DNA of 64,000 bases. Source: Prunus persica (lineage: Eukaryota > Streptophyta > Magnoliopsida > Rosales > Rosaceae). Positions 34,416 through 45,919 of the stretch are shown here, piece by piece; the first letter of the stretch is position 1, and each line of letters starts with the position of its first letter. The notes beneath the pieces were generated by a model. It had not been told where the DNA came from. It was given only the letters and a program-made list of their open reading frames with translations, and ran no database searches. The position numbers and the translations under genes were made by a program. Location of the stretch: positions 13,426,482 to 13,490,481 of the forward strand of contig NC_034010.1 of the NCBI RefSeq assembly GCF_000346465.2, written 5' to 3'.

Positions 34416-34724
34416 ATGTCTTCTCCAAAAAATCGTGCCCAGACTTCTTCTTATTCTGTTCCTCCTACCTACATTACTGGGGCCGGTGTTGATAAGCATG
34501 TGATTGAAGTCCGGAGCAAGCTTCATCCTTTTGCCCAGAACGTTCTGGACAAGAACGTGTTACATTTGTTCGAGAACACTCTTGTTTTGGAGCCTCATCG
34601 GTTTGGTTCTGTCCCGACTGAAATGGCAGAATTGTTTAAAGAATATACTGAAGCTCCTCTATGCTTTCAGAGCTCTTTCGTAGATTTCAGTTTTATATAT
34701 AAACTATCGTGTTTCTCCCTATAA
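34416..34724 (+). CDS. Unassigned open frame, 102 aa, beside gypsy-2 LTR
   Basis: The frame starts with a well-placed ATG after 360 bp of leader-like, pyrimidine-rich DNA. It encodes a globular-looking segment (HVIEVRSKLHPFAQNVLDKN, LVLEPHRFGSVPTEMAELFK) before ending in a hydrophobic run that may be read-through of other sequence. It is on the strand opposite to the adjacent gypsy-2. The codon use looks gene-like. I do not recognise the family. It could be the start of an antisense gene carried by a retroelement, or a host exon cut by the neighbouring CACTA segment. Confidence 0.35.
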   Translation: MSSPKNRAQTSSYSVPPTYITGAGVDKHVIEVRSKLHPFAQNVLDKNVLHLFENTLVLEPHRFGSVPTEMAELFKEYTEAPLCFQSSFVDFSFIYKLSCFSL

Positions 34725-34734
34725 CATGTCGTTT

Positions 34735-37436
34735 TTAAGAATTGTTGTCAATGTTTTATTTCCTGCTACTATAAGACGGCGATTATTTATACATATGAGA
34801 CGTGTAAATTAGAATGAGACGTCAGTCTTTGGGATTTAAATTAAGTTTTTACGATTTAATGTCATTTTAGTTCATATAAGGACATAAATGTCCTAACCAA
34901 AAATATATTTATGTACATTGTCAATAAATTAAAATAAACCTAAACATTGTTAAAATAAATTAGATCACTTATTATTCTGTAATTACTTGTTAACGAATTC
35001 AGCCCATTCCAACCTGACTTCGTCAATATGTTCTTATACATACTGAACTGGTTCCTTTTTCTTATCAAACTGCAAATAAATAACAAAAACCAACGTGTTA
35101 TAAAGATTACAACGACTGCTTTTAAAGAAAAAGTTGTGGTACTAAAATAAAGAATTTATATCTTAAGTTTTGCCTTTTACCTTCTTCTCAAATGCTAGGC
35201 CTGGATCATGAATTATATCTCTCATGAAATGCATCACGTAATAGCCACACTCTACATTTGTTGGTTGTCGAGGAGTGCCATGTAGATTTTTCCATATGAC
35301 TGATTTACATGATGATTAATTGCCTGTGTGAGAGTTATACATTTTGATTGAACTGTTTCAAGAAAATGAAAAGTGTTAATGATAAAAATAAAAATCTAAA
35401 GCAAAAATATTAAACGTCGTGGTAAATAAGTGAAGACGATGGTTTTGTTAAAAAAGTGATGTTGTATTTCATTTCAAACGTTGGTAAATAAAAACCGTCG
35501 TTGTGTAGAATTCTAACGTCGGTGACGATGAAAAATGACGTATAACCAAAAATTGTTTGTAAATGAAAGTTGAACAGAAAAAAATAAAACTTCCTTAAAT
35601 GAAAAACACAAACGACGTGGTATTTCAATTAAAATGACGGTTTACAGAAAATACTGACGTTGTAAATGATTTCAAACATCGGTTTGAAGTTACCATCGTG
35701 TTTTCATTGTAACGTCGGTATTAGAAAAAGCCGTATATCATTCAAATGCAAATAAAAAAATGTTAGATTTTCATAGATAAACTTACATATTCACTATATT
35801 TCTCATGTCCTCGTCAACAACGCGGTTTGGCAATGAATCCATGTAATAGATAGTCTCCTTCGCTGGTCTCACAATTATTAACACCCAATGACCCCTACAC
35901 ATAATGATCCATATAGGTTAAATATACTAGAAAGAAAAATAGGCATCAAGTATAGTTAAGGGGACTAACCTTGGATTACAAGGCACCATGTAAAATTGAT
36001 CCCCATTTGCGTTTTTCAGGCGGTCTGAGAGATGTTTCAAACGGTAAGATAACGTTCCAGATTGAGAGCTGACTTGTCCAAGGTCCACGAAGCCAATAAG
36101 GTTTACCATATTTTCTATTTTTAAATAGTCAAATAGGCACCTAAATATATGAAATTCAATTAAATGAGATTTTAACTTTAAAGAAAGGAAATGTATAATG
36201 CAATCACTGTGGATCCAATCTCAACCATGGAAGGAAATTGTAAAATATCTTCACACAAGAGGAAGGTATCATGGTTAATGCCAAAGGCTTCCTCTGGAAT
36301 GTGAATTCTAATGGTCTCGTTAATGGGCTTCAACTTGGTCTCGACAAATTGAAATAAGGCTAACAGAGGAGGTGGCATGTCTAGCTTTGAGAGATCCTGT
36401 TACAACAAATAAATAAAGAAATATAAGTTAGTTTGTACACTAAGTAAAATAAACGACTCTAACTAAACCAATCAAACCGACGTGGTATATAATATAATCG
36501 ACAGTTTCTAGAACATACTGAAGGAGTAAAGGTTATAGACGACGGTAAAGACATAACCATCGTTATGTAAATGTTCTAACGTCGCTGCATTATGGAAAGG
36601 TCGTCTAATTAAAATGCAGTGAAGCCTTTATTGAAATACACGACAGTTTATAAAATAAACACCGACGTAGTAAAATACTGAGACGACGGTTATCAGCAAC
36701 GTCTATTTGAAATTATAAATCAGAAAAAATCAAATATCAAAGATTTTACCGTTTCATCTTGCCATTGTTTAGCAACATCAGCATCATTCGTGGGATTTTC
36801 TTCCTCCAAAACAAGGGGTCTCACATTAGAGCAGCTTGCTTTGTCAGACATTAGATTTTTTGGAGTAATTGGAGTTTTATTGAGCAAGTTGGGATCACAG
36901 TTGGGAATTAGTTGACTGAATTGTTTCAATAAAATTTCCCTCTCTGCTCTGACTGCCTCCAAAACAGTTTCTTTTGCCTTAGCTTTAATCTTTTTGGTTT
37001 CTTCTCTCACTGCCTCCATAACACTTTCCTTCAATTTGTTAGCAAATTTTACTCTCTGCTGTCTCGACAAATTGAAGAATTGAGTTGGGGAAACCCCAGC
37101 TCCAACACCTCTAACTCTCCCACCATGCTCAGGGGTTCCCAAAGCCAAGGTCAAAATATCGTTGCTCTCAGAGACAGCAGAGTGCCCTCGGAAACTTGTT
37201 TTTTCAAATCATCCTAAAAGTGAGAGAGAGAGAGAGAGAATGTTAGTGAGTGAACAGATAGTAAAACAGATTAAATAAACAACTATACAAAAATATTAAC
37301 CGACGTGGTAAAGACTTTAAAAAACTGAAATCAATCCCCAATAGTAACAGGGACCATGCAGCAACGATTTGGTTGACAGTAGTATAGGTTGGAGATGCTG
37401 TTGATCATTAGATACTATTTTTTTAAATATCAATTC
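34735..37436 (-). mobile_element. CACTA-type segment carrying a Transposase_24/Ulp1 gene
   Basis: Short repeats like those of the CACTA element at 21012 (cgacggtt, aaccgacgtggta) occur at 34770-34830, 35405-35740, 36475-36710 and 37295-37310. The minus strand carries a multi-exon gene of the kind often found as the second gene of plant CACTA elements. No terminal inverted repeats were found. The segment is bounded on the left by DNA next to gypsy-2 and on the right by a solo LTR. It may be a separate element, or part of the one at 21012. Confidence 0.6.
34988..37210 (-). pseudogene. CACTA-associated gene with Transposase_24-like and Ulp1-like protease regions
   Basis: The first exon (about 36720-37210) reads DILTLALGTPEHGGRVRGVG, then a Lys/Glu-rich coiled-coil-like stretch, as in the plant En/Spm Transposase_24 family. 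Exons near 36178-36378 and 35970-36109 lead to GHWVLIIVRPAKETIYYMDS at about 35840-35898, with the expected protease His and Asp, and then VECGYYVMHFMRDI at about 35230, with the expected Cys. The C-terminus EVRLEWAEFVNK ends at 34988. A splice donor (AAG|GTTAGT at about 35969) is visible. One stop lies in the last exon (VQYV*EHIDE), so this copy may be slightly truncated or inactive. Cysteine proteases of this class cut SUMO-like substrates in other settings; the role in transposons is not established. Confidence 0.65.
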
Positions 37437-39322
37437 TGTAACATCCAGACCTAAAAAATTAATGATTTTGATTTAAAATTAAATTTAAATAAGCAATTAC
37501 GAATTTACCCTTGGGGAAGGGGTATTTTGGTATTTTTTTTTTATTCAGAAAGAGTTTGGGGCAGTGACTAGTATTTTTGGGTAGATCGTACTGAGACGAA
37601 TCCGTAGACACGCGGTAGGCCTGAATCGGAGTTGTAACGAAGAAACGGTGACCAAAATTAGTCCAGTGGCAAACTTGTAAATATTTTGAACTTGGGTGTA
37701 GAAAAATCTGAAACTGGCTTCCTCTCTCCTGCGTGCACACGTCCTTCTCTCTCTCTCCTCTCTCTCTCCTCGATACCATCACTCTCTGTCTCTCTCTTCG
37801 ATTCTCTCAATTCTGGCCACGGCAAGGGCCGGGACTGGTTCCGATCAACTCCTCACAAAGCCCCGAACCAGAACCACCACTTTTCTTGGCCGGAAAGCTC
37901 GAGTTTCGCGTGGTAATCTCGACTGGTTTGAACCAGTTTTCCTCCGTCATTGTGCCGCCGCCATCGCAGCCCAATCTCGGTTAAACAAGTGAGGTTTCTT
38001 ACTCTTTTTCCGAGCTCTAGCTGCCTGTTGGGTAGGATTGGATTGATTTTTTGTCTAGGATCCCGATTTTGAAACCTAAGTTTTGACGAATTTCAAAGTG
38101 AAATTCCGGCCGGTTGCCGTCCTAATTAGACCTCCCCGTAGTTGAATAAAGTGATCCTCGCTTCGAGTAGTAGCTAAGGTAGGAATGGTGAATTGCGGTG
38201 TGGAGTTTTTCCATCACTGAAAATTACTCTACACATCCACGCGTTGCCAGGGCATGTGGAGGCGCATGGGCAATGTGGTGAGACCACATTTTATCCTGAT
38301 GTAGTCTCCTAGTCCTCACGTGCGCGTAAGTGTGCTCGAATTTCAATTCGAATGTTGTTTGACTATCGAACGGATTTATGCATATTGTTTCTTATCCGGG
38401 TTCAATATGTTCGGACCATTGGATCGAGTCCAAATTTACGTATGTTAATCTAGGCACCCCTAGGATCATGTGCGAATTCGCGGATCGTGAATCGGAGCCC
38501 CGAATGTTCCGATTCAATAATTTGAAGTTTATGGTTTGCGATAACCGTCAATTTCTGACCAAACCTACAGGACGTGTTTCCTAAACCCGTAGTCGGACCT
38601 TAGAATACTCGTTATGCGTGCACGCACCGGGAACTTGAGAAAATTAGTATTTAATTTGTAAATTCCGTTTTGAAGTGATTTTTTATTAATTAAGGGTGCG
38701 TATCTCGAAATAGGTGCTCCATCACTAGCACGCAGCAGGTAGGACCCTCTTGAGGTCAGGCAGTGTGGGACTACTTGTGAGTGGACATTTATTTTATATA
38801 TGCATTATTTTCAATGATTGAAAGAATATGCATGAAATATATATATTTTTTGGAATAAAGATTGAGAAATTCATATGTTGTTATATCAGTATTATTTAAT
38901 TTAGAATTTGGTTTGATTTGATGATGAGTTATATAAAGGTCAAGTTATTCGTGATTAAGTCTTGGATGAATTTTGGGGGAATCGGGAATTGAATATTATG
39001 GTTTATGGTGGGAACTTATATGATTACACTGTGTGGAGTACCATCCCCTAGTTACTAGGCTTCCCACATGTGGCGTTGGAAATTTTCCAGCGTGTGATGA
39101 TGTAGTCTGCACGCATAGGACTTAGTATTGGAGCTACACGTGGCGTTGGAATTTCCGGCATGTAAGCTATGGAGTTTCGTCCCCCGGTTGGACCGCTCAT
39201 CCCTAGACGCAGGATAGCAACTGAAAATCTTGCGGGTTAGCCAAACAATCCCCCGGTTGGATTGTTTCCCCGGTACCTAAGTAGTGTGATAAATATTATG
39301 TATATTTATAGATATATATATT

Positions 39323-39362
<40 letters not shown>

Positions 39363-39995
39363 TATAAATCAGTTAAAGTATATGTAGTGGTTGGGTAAGA
39401 GCAGTATAAATTTTGGGGATAAAGTTTATGGATAGAGTGATTGATCTCAAAGGGTTTCGGAGAATGATGTTTTTGATCATTAAATAAAAGTTATGAATCT
39501 GCATGTCTTGAGCATTATTTTTAGACGGTGGGGTTATTATGTTGTTTTGAATGCAAATTTTGTTTTTCCACTCACATGTTTTCTGTTTTGCGCCCCCCAA
39601 ACAGTAGTCGCTCAAGGGAGAGTTGCAAGCCATGTTCGAGGCCCCGAACTGTGAACATCAGTAGATTAGGTTTCGAGTAATTTCTTTCTACTCAACTGGA
39701 TGTTCTTGTAAACTAAATTCGTTAGATGCTCTATTATTGCCCCTGTTAGGTTTTACTTGTGAGGCCAGAGGCCATTTAGTTTATACTGTTGAATAATAAA
39801 TGCATGCTGCTGGTTGGGATTATATTGTGCTTATGCAGGTTGAAATTTTTGGGATTGTTCAATTTACATGGGAGACTCTAGCAAAATTTTAGTAGAGAGT
39901 CTCGGTTTTTAATAAGTGGGCCAGGCATCGGGGTAATGTCGGAAATAAGACTGGATTCGTCCCGGTTTCCGAAGAATTCGAGGCGGGTCCTGTCA
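37437..39995 (+). mobile_element. Solo LTR (2.56 kb), third copy of the large LTR family
   Basis: It starts TGTAACATCCAGACC and ends GGCGGGTCCTGTCA, with flanks AATTC (37432-37436) and AGTTC (39996-40000) that match at four of five positions. Strong similarity to 24619-27171 runs through most of its length (for example ggggcagtgactagtatttt and ggtttcgagt-type stretches). It contains only one or two units of the cacgtggcgttgg repeat near 39065-39175 and a long (TG)n run. No internal retrotransposon genes are present. Confidence 0.88.
39329..39360. repeat. (TG)n microsatellite
   Basis: About 16 uninterrupted TG units inside the third solo LTR. Confidence 0.95.
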
Positions 39996-40507
39996 AGTTC
40001 CTCCTATTAACAATAATAAATTAAATATTTATATAACTGATAACAGTTCCTCATATTAACAATAATAAATTAGTATTTTGTATAATAAACATGTTTAATG
40101 AAATTCATCTTCTTCTAGCATGTTTATTTAAATTCTAAGTTTTCTGAAGAAAAAAAAAAAAAAAAAGGAGAAGGAAATGTCCTAAATTAAATCTTAAAAG
40201 TTCATTTTTTTCTGTCCCTATATATTTTTTACCCAATTATAATTTGAGAAAAAAAGGTGAATTAACTGTCATTTCACCTTCATCATTTTCATGATTTATA
40301 TAAGATTCTTCAAAGATCATTTCCACAAAAAATTACTTAAATTCGAATCCATTTAACCGTCTAATTAAATCGTTAGGACCGTTGAAATAAAATTTAAAGT
40401 GAGTTTAAAGTGAGTCCTACTATGTCTCCCTCAAATAAGATCATTTACAGGATCTGTCGAGTCATATGAGAATGTTTAGCTTTTCGATCCCAAGAGTTTG
40501 GTTCGAT

Positions 40508-40544
<37 letters not shown>

Positions 40545-40911
40545 AGTCAATTTACTTTAAAAAGTTCACCAAATTTTATTTTTGGTCTCGGTAGTTTGCT
40601 TGAGGGCCTTTTTCTGTCAATCTATTTGTTGTGATTGAAAGATTTTATATAAAACAAAAGATATGTTTTTATCTTAAAAAATGCTTATTTTCAGATCTTT
40701 ACATATAGACATACATATGGCCTGAGAATTCAAGCAATAAAGACATAAGCTGATGAGCATTCATAATCATTAGAATGAGTACTGAATGGTCAACTCTTTC
40801 AAAATACTTCGGAAAAAAACAAAGGACAATACTTCCTTCCTTACTCATAAGAAGGAACTCCTTCTCACCTTCTATTGTCCCTCAACCACAAAGTAACAAG
40901 TGTTCTCTTTT
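39996..40911. other. AT-rich DNA left of block B, no gene seen
   Basis: It contains a short direct repeat of ttcctcctattaacaataataaatta (split over two copies about 50 bp apart near 40000 and 40050), a poly(A) run at 40147-40167 and a (TA)n run of about 17 units at 40509-40543. Near 40755 the phrase gatgagcattcataatcatt matches the downstream flank of the UGT genes, so UGT-flank sequence begins before block B proper. Confidence 0.5.
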
Positions 40912-41418
40912 TTTAATTGTCAATTTTTTTTTTTTCACTTTTACTGAACCCCTAGCTTTTTACCAAAGCAAAAAACACAAAACAATATTCCCATTGTTTT
41001 TTTTTTTCATTTTGATTTTTTTCTCAACTTTTTGAAAAATAACATTTTTCCTTCTTCAGTAAAAAATTGAAGTCTTTGTGGTTAAAAGCTAAGGTTTCAG
41101 TAAAGGTTTAAAATAAATAAAAAGTTTTGACAATTCAAAAAACAGAACACATATCACTTTGTGGTTGAGCCGCAATAGAAAGTAAGAAAGAATTCCACCT
41201 TACCCATAAGGAGGGAAGTATTGTCAAAAAGAAAACATCTTAAAAAACACACAGAAAACCCACCATCACTACTTAAAAGAAGTAGAGAAGTCCAACATTC
41301 TGATTTTTATACACCTACGTGACGTGAGCATTCAATAATCATCCTACACATATGTTGATGTGAGCATTCAAAATCATTAGAATGATTTAATTGAAGACTC
41401 AACGTACGGACGTCTTTT

Positions 41419-42789
41419 TCACTTAGATTCCCTTCCTGTACAAACTTGAATCAGTTCCTCCACGACCCCATCAATCTCTTCATCCTCTTTCTTGTTCACG
41501 TTGTCGCTTATTTTCAATGCCTTTTTTCTCACTCCCTCTCCAAATTTCTCCACAACCACATCTCTAATCACCTTTGCGACCTCTTCTCTTTGCAAACTTC
41601 CTTCACCTGTTCTCTTAACCTCCACACCAACACCCACCTCCTCCACTAGTCTAGCGTTGATCGGCTGGTCAAGATGCATAGGCATGGCTATAATTGGAAC
41701 ACCAAACTTGATGCTCTCCAACACTGAGTTCCATCCGCAGTGACTCACAAACCCCCCAACACTAGAATGCTGCAGTATCTTTGCCTGTGGGGCCCAACCC
41801 TCCATTATCACTCCCTTCTCTCCCACCCTCTGTAAAAACCCTTCTGGTAACACCTCTTCAACCCTAGTACTTCTCTCCTCCTTAGAAAATCTTATAACCC
41901 AAATGAAGCTCACTTTGCTAAGCTCTAATCCGTGAGCTATCTCTTCTATTTGCTCCTTGGACAGAAAGTACTCACTGCCAAAGCAAACATACACAACAGA
42001 AGACCTTTCCATTTTGTTCAGCCATTTCATGATCCATGTTTCCTCATCAACTTTTTGATCCATTGGCTCTTGAACAAGCGTGCCAACAGGCACGATCTTC
42101 TTCCCCGTTAAATCAGAGAGATAATCAATATATTTTTCTTCAATCTCGCTGGATGTCTTGACCAAAATGATGTTACAAGATCGAGCACTGCATTGCTGAA
42201 CACGGTCTCCGTCTTTGATGCCATTTGCTGAAGATTCCAACAAATTGTTGAACTTTTCAGCTTCGTAATGTTGAAGATAAATCGAAGGAAAAGGAAACTT
42301 GACACTAGGGTTCTTGAGATGTTGAATACTAAATGAAGTAAAGGCAGCACCCATGGTGGTGAATTCAATGGATGGAAAATTTTGCAATGAAGCTAGAGAG
42401 GGCGCCCATGGTTGAAGAACATCATATATGAGCAAATCTGGACTTAGGGTTTTGAGGATGTTGGAGAAGTTGTTGCTGGACATGCTGAAAGCCGTTTTGA
42501 GAGTGGACATGAGATGGGGAGGGAGGCCATTGGTGGTGTGGTAGTGCGGTGGGAGTTCAGGCAAGTCATCATGTGGAAGATGGAGTTCCACAAATTCAAT
42601 GCAATGAGAATATTTTTGGGAGAGTTTAGGCTTGATGGAGCTGAGATTTACAGGCGTGGAACAAATAAAGATGTGAAAATTTCTCTTGGTGGTCAGCTTC
42701 TTGGCTAGCTCTAGGTAGGGAGATATATGGCCGTGAGCTAGCCATGGAAGCAAAAGAATAGTAAGGCTTCTTTGGTCAGAGAAAACCAT
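41419..42789 (-). CDS. UGT94-like UDP-glycosyltransferase (copy B), 456 aa
   Basis: Intact and intronless, with about 20 amino-acid differences from copy A, roughly 96% identity by my manual comparison. His21 (HGHISP) and Asp123 (LLIYDV) fit the catalytic pair. The PSPG box runs Trp332-Gln375 with HCGWNS. The residue after Asp123 is Val where A and D have Phe, and the region 98-130 that lines the acceptor side has several changes (LKTAFSMSS against LKRAFDMSS in A). It most likely performs the same sugar-on-sugar transfer as copy A, possibly with altered acceptor preference. The start is the first ATG in frame, equivalent to that of D. Confidence 0.93.
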   Translation of the reverse strand: MVFSDQRSLTILLLPWLAHGHISPYLELAKKLTTKRNFHIFICSTPVNLSSIKPKLSQKYSHCIEFVELHLPHDDLPELPPHYHTTNGLPPHLMSTLKTAFSMSSNNFSNILKTLSPDLLIYDVLQPWAPSLASLQNFPSIEFTTMGAAFTSFSIQHLKNPSVKFPFPSIYLQHYEAEKFNNLLESSANGIKDGDRVQQCSARSCNIILVKTSSEIEEKYIDYLSDLTGKKIVPVGTLVQEPMDQKVDEETWIMKWLNKMERSSVVYVCFGSEYFLSKEQIEEIAHGLELSKVSFIWVIRFSKEERSTRVEEVLPEGFLQRVGEKGVIMEGWAPQAKILQHSSVGGFVSHCGWNSVLESIKFGVPIIAMPMHLDQPINARLVEEVGVGVEVKRTGEGSLQREEVAKVIRDVVVEKFGEGVRKKALKISDNVNKKEDEEIDGVVEELIQVCTGRESK

Positions 42790-42882
42790 ATTTTGTTTTC
42801 CTTTGACTTGTTTTCCTTTGACTCTTTTGCTTGAGGTTGCTCGATTATAGGCTTATTGGTAGTTTGTTTGTGGCTAGCTCTA

Positions 42883-42884
<2 letters not shown>

Positions 42885-42926
<42 letters not shown>
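42885..42926 (-). repeat. (TA)n tract upstream of UGT copy B
   Basis: About 20 TA units lie about 100-135 bp upstream of the start codon of copy B, where copy A has only about 9 units. It covers the position of the candidate TATA box. Confidence 0.85.
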
Positions 42927-42934
<8 letters not shown>

Positions 42935-43149
42935 AAAACGCGTGATGATTGGAACATGCACACGTAAGTTCCAGAGAGTGATGATTGGCCTATGATAAAG
43001 ACTCGAAACAAGAATAGTTTAAATTTTCTTCTTTGTTTGGCTTGATATAAGACGAATGCACCAAACAAACCGACTAAATGCCGACACAATAATTAGGTAC
43101 GTAATAATATCAACTTTCATTATATAGATCTGAGAAACAAAAAGTTGAA

Positions 43150-43245
43150 CTTTGATGACAAGCGATATTAAGGAAGGGCACAATCGAACTTAGGATCTCG
43201 AATGTTGAAGTACATGCTCTTAACAACTTGAGCTATAAGGTATTT
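43150..43245 (-). repeat. tRNA-derived SINE remnant in block B
   Basis: Duplicate of the copy at 10370-10465. The minus strand has a tRNA-like TATAGCTCAAGTTGTTAAGA head, an AAGTTCGATTGTGCC B-box-like part and the shared ATATCGCTTGTCATC body. Confidence 0.5.
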
Positions 43246-44370
43246 GTAATGACAATTTATGGTTTTAATTATACTTTTGAATAGTTGCTTCCTTCTCTTT
43301 CATTTTTATTTTTATTTGTTTATATTTAACTCTAATTTTATTTATATTTCTGGTCAAGGTATAAAGACTTTGAATCTCTCTCCAATTATTTTTCACAGCC
43401 GAAACTCCTTTAGTTTCCACAAATCTTTTTAAACATTTCAGGCATATGTATGTTTCCGAGTCGGATGGTTCACGTAACCAAGAAATTTAAACTTGTTTTT
43501 GTTTGTTCCTCCGAAGAAAGCACAACAAAAGGACAACCTACAACCAATACTTCTCATTGAATTTGTTGCCGTGAATGATTAGGACTCTGCCCAAACTAGT
43601 AGTTGCGTTTCTGAATTGTTTGAAAACACATATCAAATTATGATTTCTCCTCCCCGAAAGAAAAATTGACGTAGAAGTATCATGATCTTGATGACACAAA
43701 TTAGAATCTAGGGTTTTCGAAGTGCCTAATGGACAACTACTTATTTAGAAATATATATATTTTTGTGGCTAAAATTTAAATTTATTATATATATTCTCAA
43801 TGCAGAAACACATAAATCTAAGTTCGAATTCATCCTTTTTTTGTTTTTTTTTTTTTGTTTTTTTAACCCAGAAGAAAAATTGAGTCCCACTCTGCTGTGT
43901 AGAATGCGCGTTTAGTATAGATTTTTTTATTTTTGAGTCTCTTATCTGGTTCCCGAGCTTCTACATTTAGGTCTCGTGTATTTATCTGCATTTTCTTAAA
44001 TCTAAATCACTCAAACAATCTAACCACTTAACAAATGACACGTACTCAAACTTAAAATCAGAATGGATGGAGTAGAGGCTTACACCGATGATTCTTGGTC
44101 AAGACTTGAGAGACAGATGGAGACGAGGCATGACATAAAGTCTGAAGAAGAGAAACGAGGAAGCTTCATTTAGATGGTGGTGTAAGTGCATACGTAAAGT
44201 CCAGATTCAACAGGAAAGCATCTTAAACGTAAAGAAAATAAGTTTACCAGAAGCAAAAGAGATACTGAAGTAATTGTTTATCAACTGAACTTAAACGAAA
44301 TATTAACTCTTTGTTGTGCCATAAGCACAAGATCTTATGAAAAAAAATTCAAGATAAACCATATAATATT

Positions 44371-44735
44371 GGGAGATTCACGTTTATACCGAATATAGGA
44401 ATTCAAATTATAAAATAAATAAATAAATAAAATAATCGATATGAAATGGACTTTAGAAACACACACAAAGCCTATTTACAACATAACAAAAAGGTTTTTC
44501 CCTTCTTTTAAATTACAAAACTGCCATTGATTTCTTAAAACAAACCCAACTCCAAAACCTCATTAAAAAAGCACAAAACACTCAATAGGGTGTCAAAGTA
44601 ATTTAATAATAAAAAATAAATTCAATAAGGCCAATTGAATTTTTTGGATTTTTTTTTGGGTTTGTTTATAGAAATTAATGGTGTAGGGTTTATCTATATT
44701 ATTGGTGTTAAGAATGAATAATGACTAAATATCTC
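44371..44735. mobile_element. MITE of a 365-bp family, with 9-bp target duplication
   Basis: The insert starts GGGAGATTCAC and ends TAAATATCTC. It is flanked by tataatatt on both sides (44362-44370 and 44736-44744). Block A has the uninterrupted empty site accatataatattttctaac at about 11679. A 9-bp duplication points to a Mutator-like origin. Related copies lie at 46263-46620 and 61164-61498. Non-coding. Confidence 0.85.
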
Positions 44736-45801
44736 TATAATATTTTCTAACTCACAAAATAATATAGAAAATAAATGCAAGAACAAGAAAATAGCAATAT
44801 GCAATTTAACGAAGCTGCTTACAATCAGTGCAAATGAGCAAACAAATTCGCTATTAATTTATGAAGTGTTTTTGTATTTACAATACCGCCTCTTGAATGT
44901 CCACCATACAATAATATAGTTGCATCATTAAAAACTTTACTTGAAAAATCGTTTGGGACAAAACTTAAGCTAAGAGAAAAAGAGTGCAACACAAATGATA
45001 TTGACATCACATATGTCTCTCCTACAGAGTGAGCTTTGGTGATGCTTGTATAAAAATTGCTTTCACATCATTATTGGGAGATGTATGTATGTCATCAATC
45101 ATTTGAATCTTGTTGAGGTTAAAGTAAAACCAAAAAAATATCAAGGGCCATTTTCATATAGTTTTTCACAATAAAAATTAACAAAATAACTTCATGTTCT
45201 TTAATATCATCAAAAAAATAATATAAACAAACTCATAGTTTACCTTTTCAATGATAAGTGTTTGGAAAATTTACATGGAATAATATTTGGTATGCTATGC
45301 TAGCATCTCATAAGCTCTTCAAGAGACCTAAATTTTATGATAACTTCTTAAAAAAATTTGAATACTTTTCAACAATATTAAACTTGAATTCAAACTCATA
45401 ATTCAATCAAAGTACTCATTGAGGCAATTTAGATCATTTTCATTTTAAGAAAATTGGGTGCATACATTGAGCTTCATGCCCTTTACCTTCTTAGAGATTT
45501 TCTTCGAGCAATTTATATTGCATGACAGATTATATCTCTTAGAATTTGTTCTTATGTATTCTTCAAGAGATCTCTTCTTGCAATATGCTTCAAACACTTC
45601 ATAATCTTTATAGATTTTTCATGTAGATTTAAGGTCTCCATGAATATTGAGATTGAAACAAGGAGTAAAATAAAAGTTTAAGAAAAATTTTCCCTGATTA
45701 TTTTGTAATTATAATGTTGGTGAAAACCTAATTTCCTTTCTGAAATTTGTGAAATTTGTTATTTGGCTAAGCTAAAAGTATAATATTGACAATAAAACGT
45801 A

Positions 45802-45919
45802 TACGAAAGTTTCTCTTTGGCTGGCTTCTTGGCTGGCTCTAGGAAGGGACATTGCGGCCATGAGATAACCATAGGAAGCATAATAAGAATGCTTGGATGC
45901 TCTGAACAATCCATTTTCT
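45802..45919 (-). pseudogene. UGT94-like N-terminal remnant in block B
   Basis: Duplicate of the remnant at 13416-13530, with the same surviving piece of the first 30 or so codons and the same upstream flank (tctgactctttttcttgagg). It has separate small indels. Non-functional. Confidence 0.7.

Noticed and set aside
37686..37984. Two overlapping plus-strand frames with Ser/Leu-rich starts
   Set aside because: They fall in the CT-rich stretch of a solo LTR; the low-complexity composition explains the open frames.
42738..43089. Peptides with long YIYIYI runs
   Set aside because: They are translations of the (TA)n microsatellite upstream of UGT copy B.
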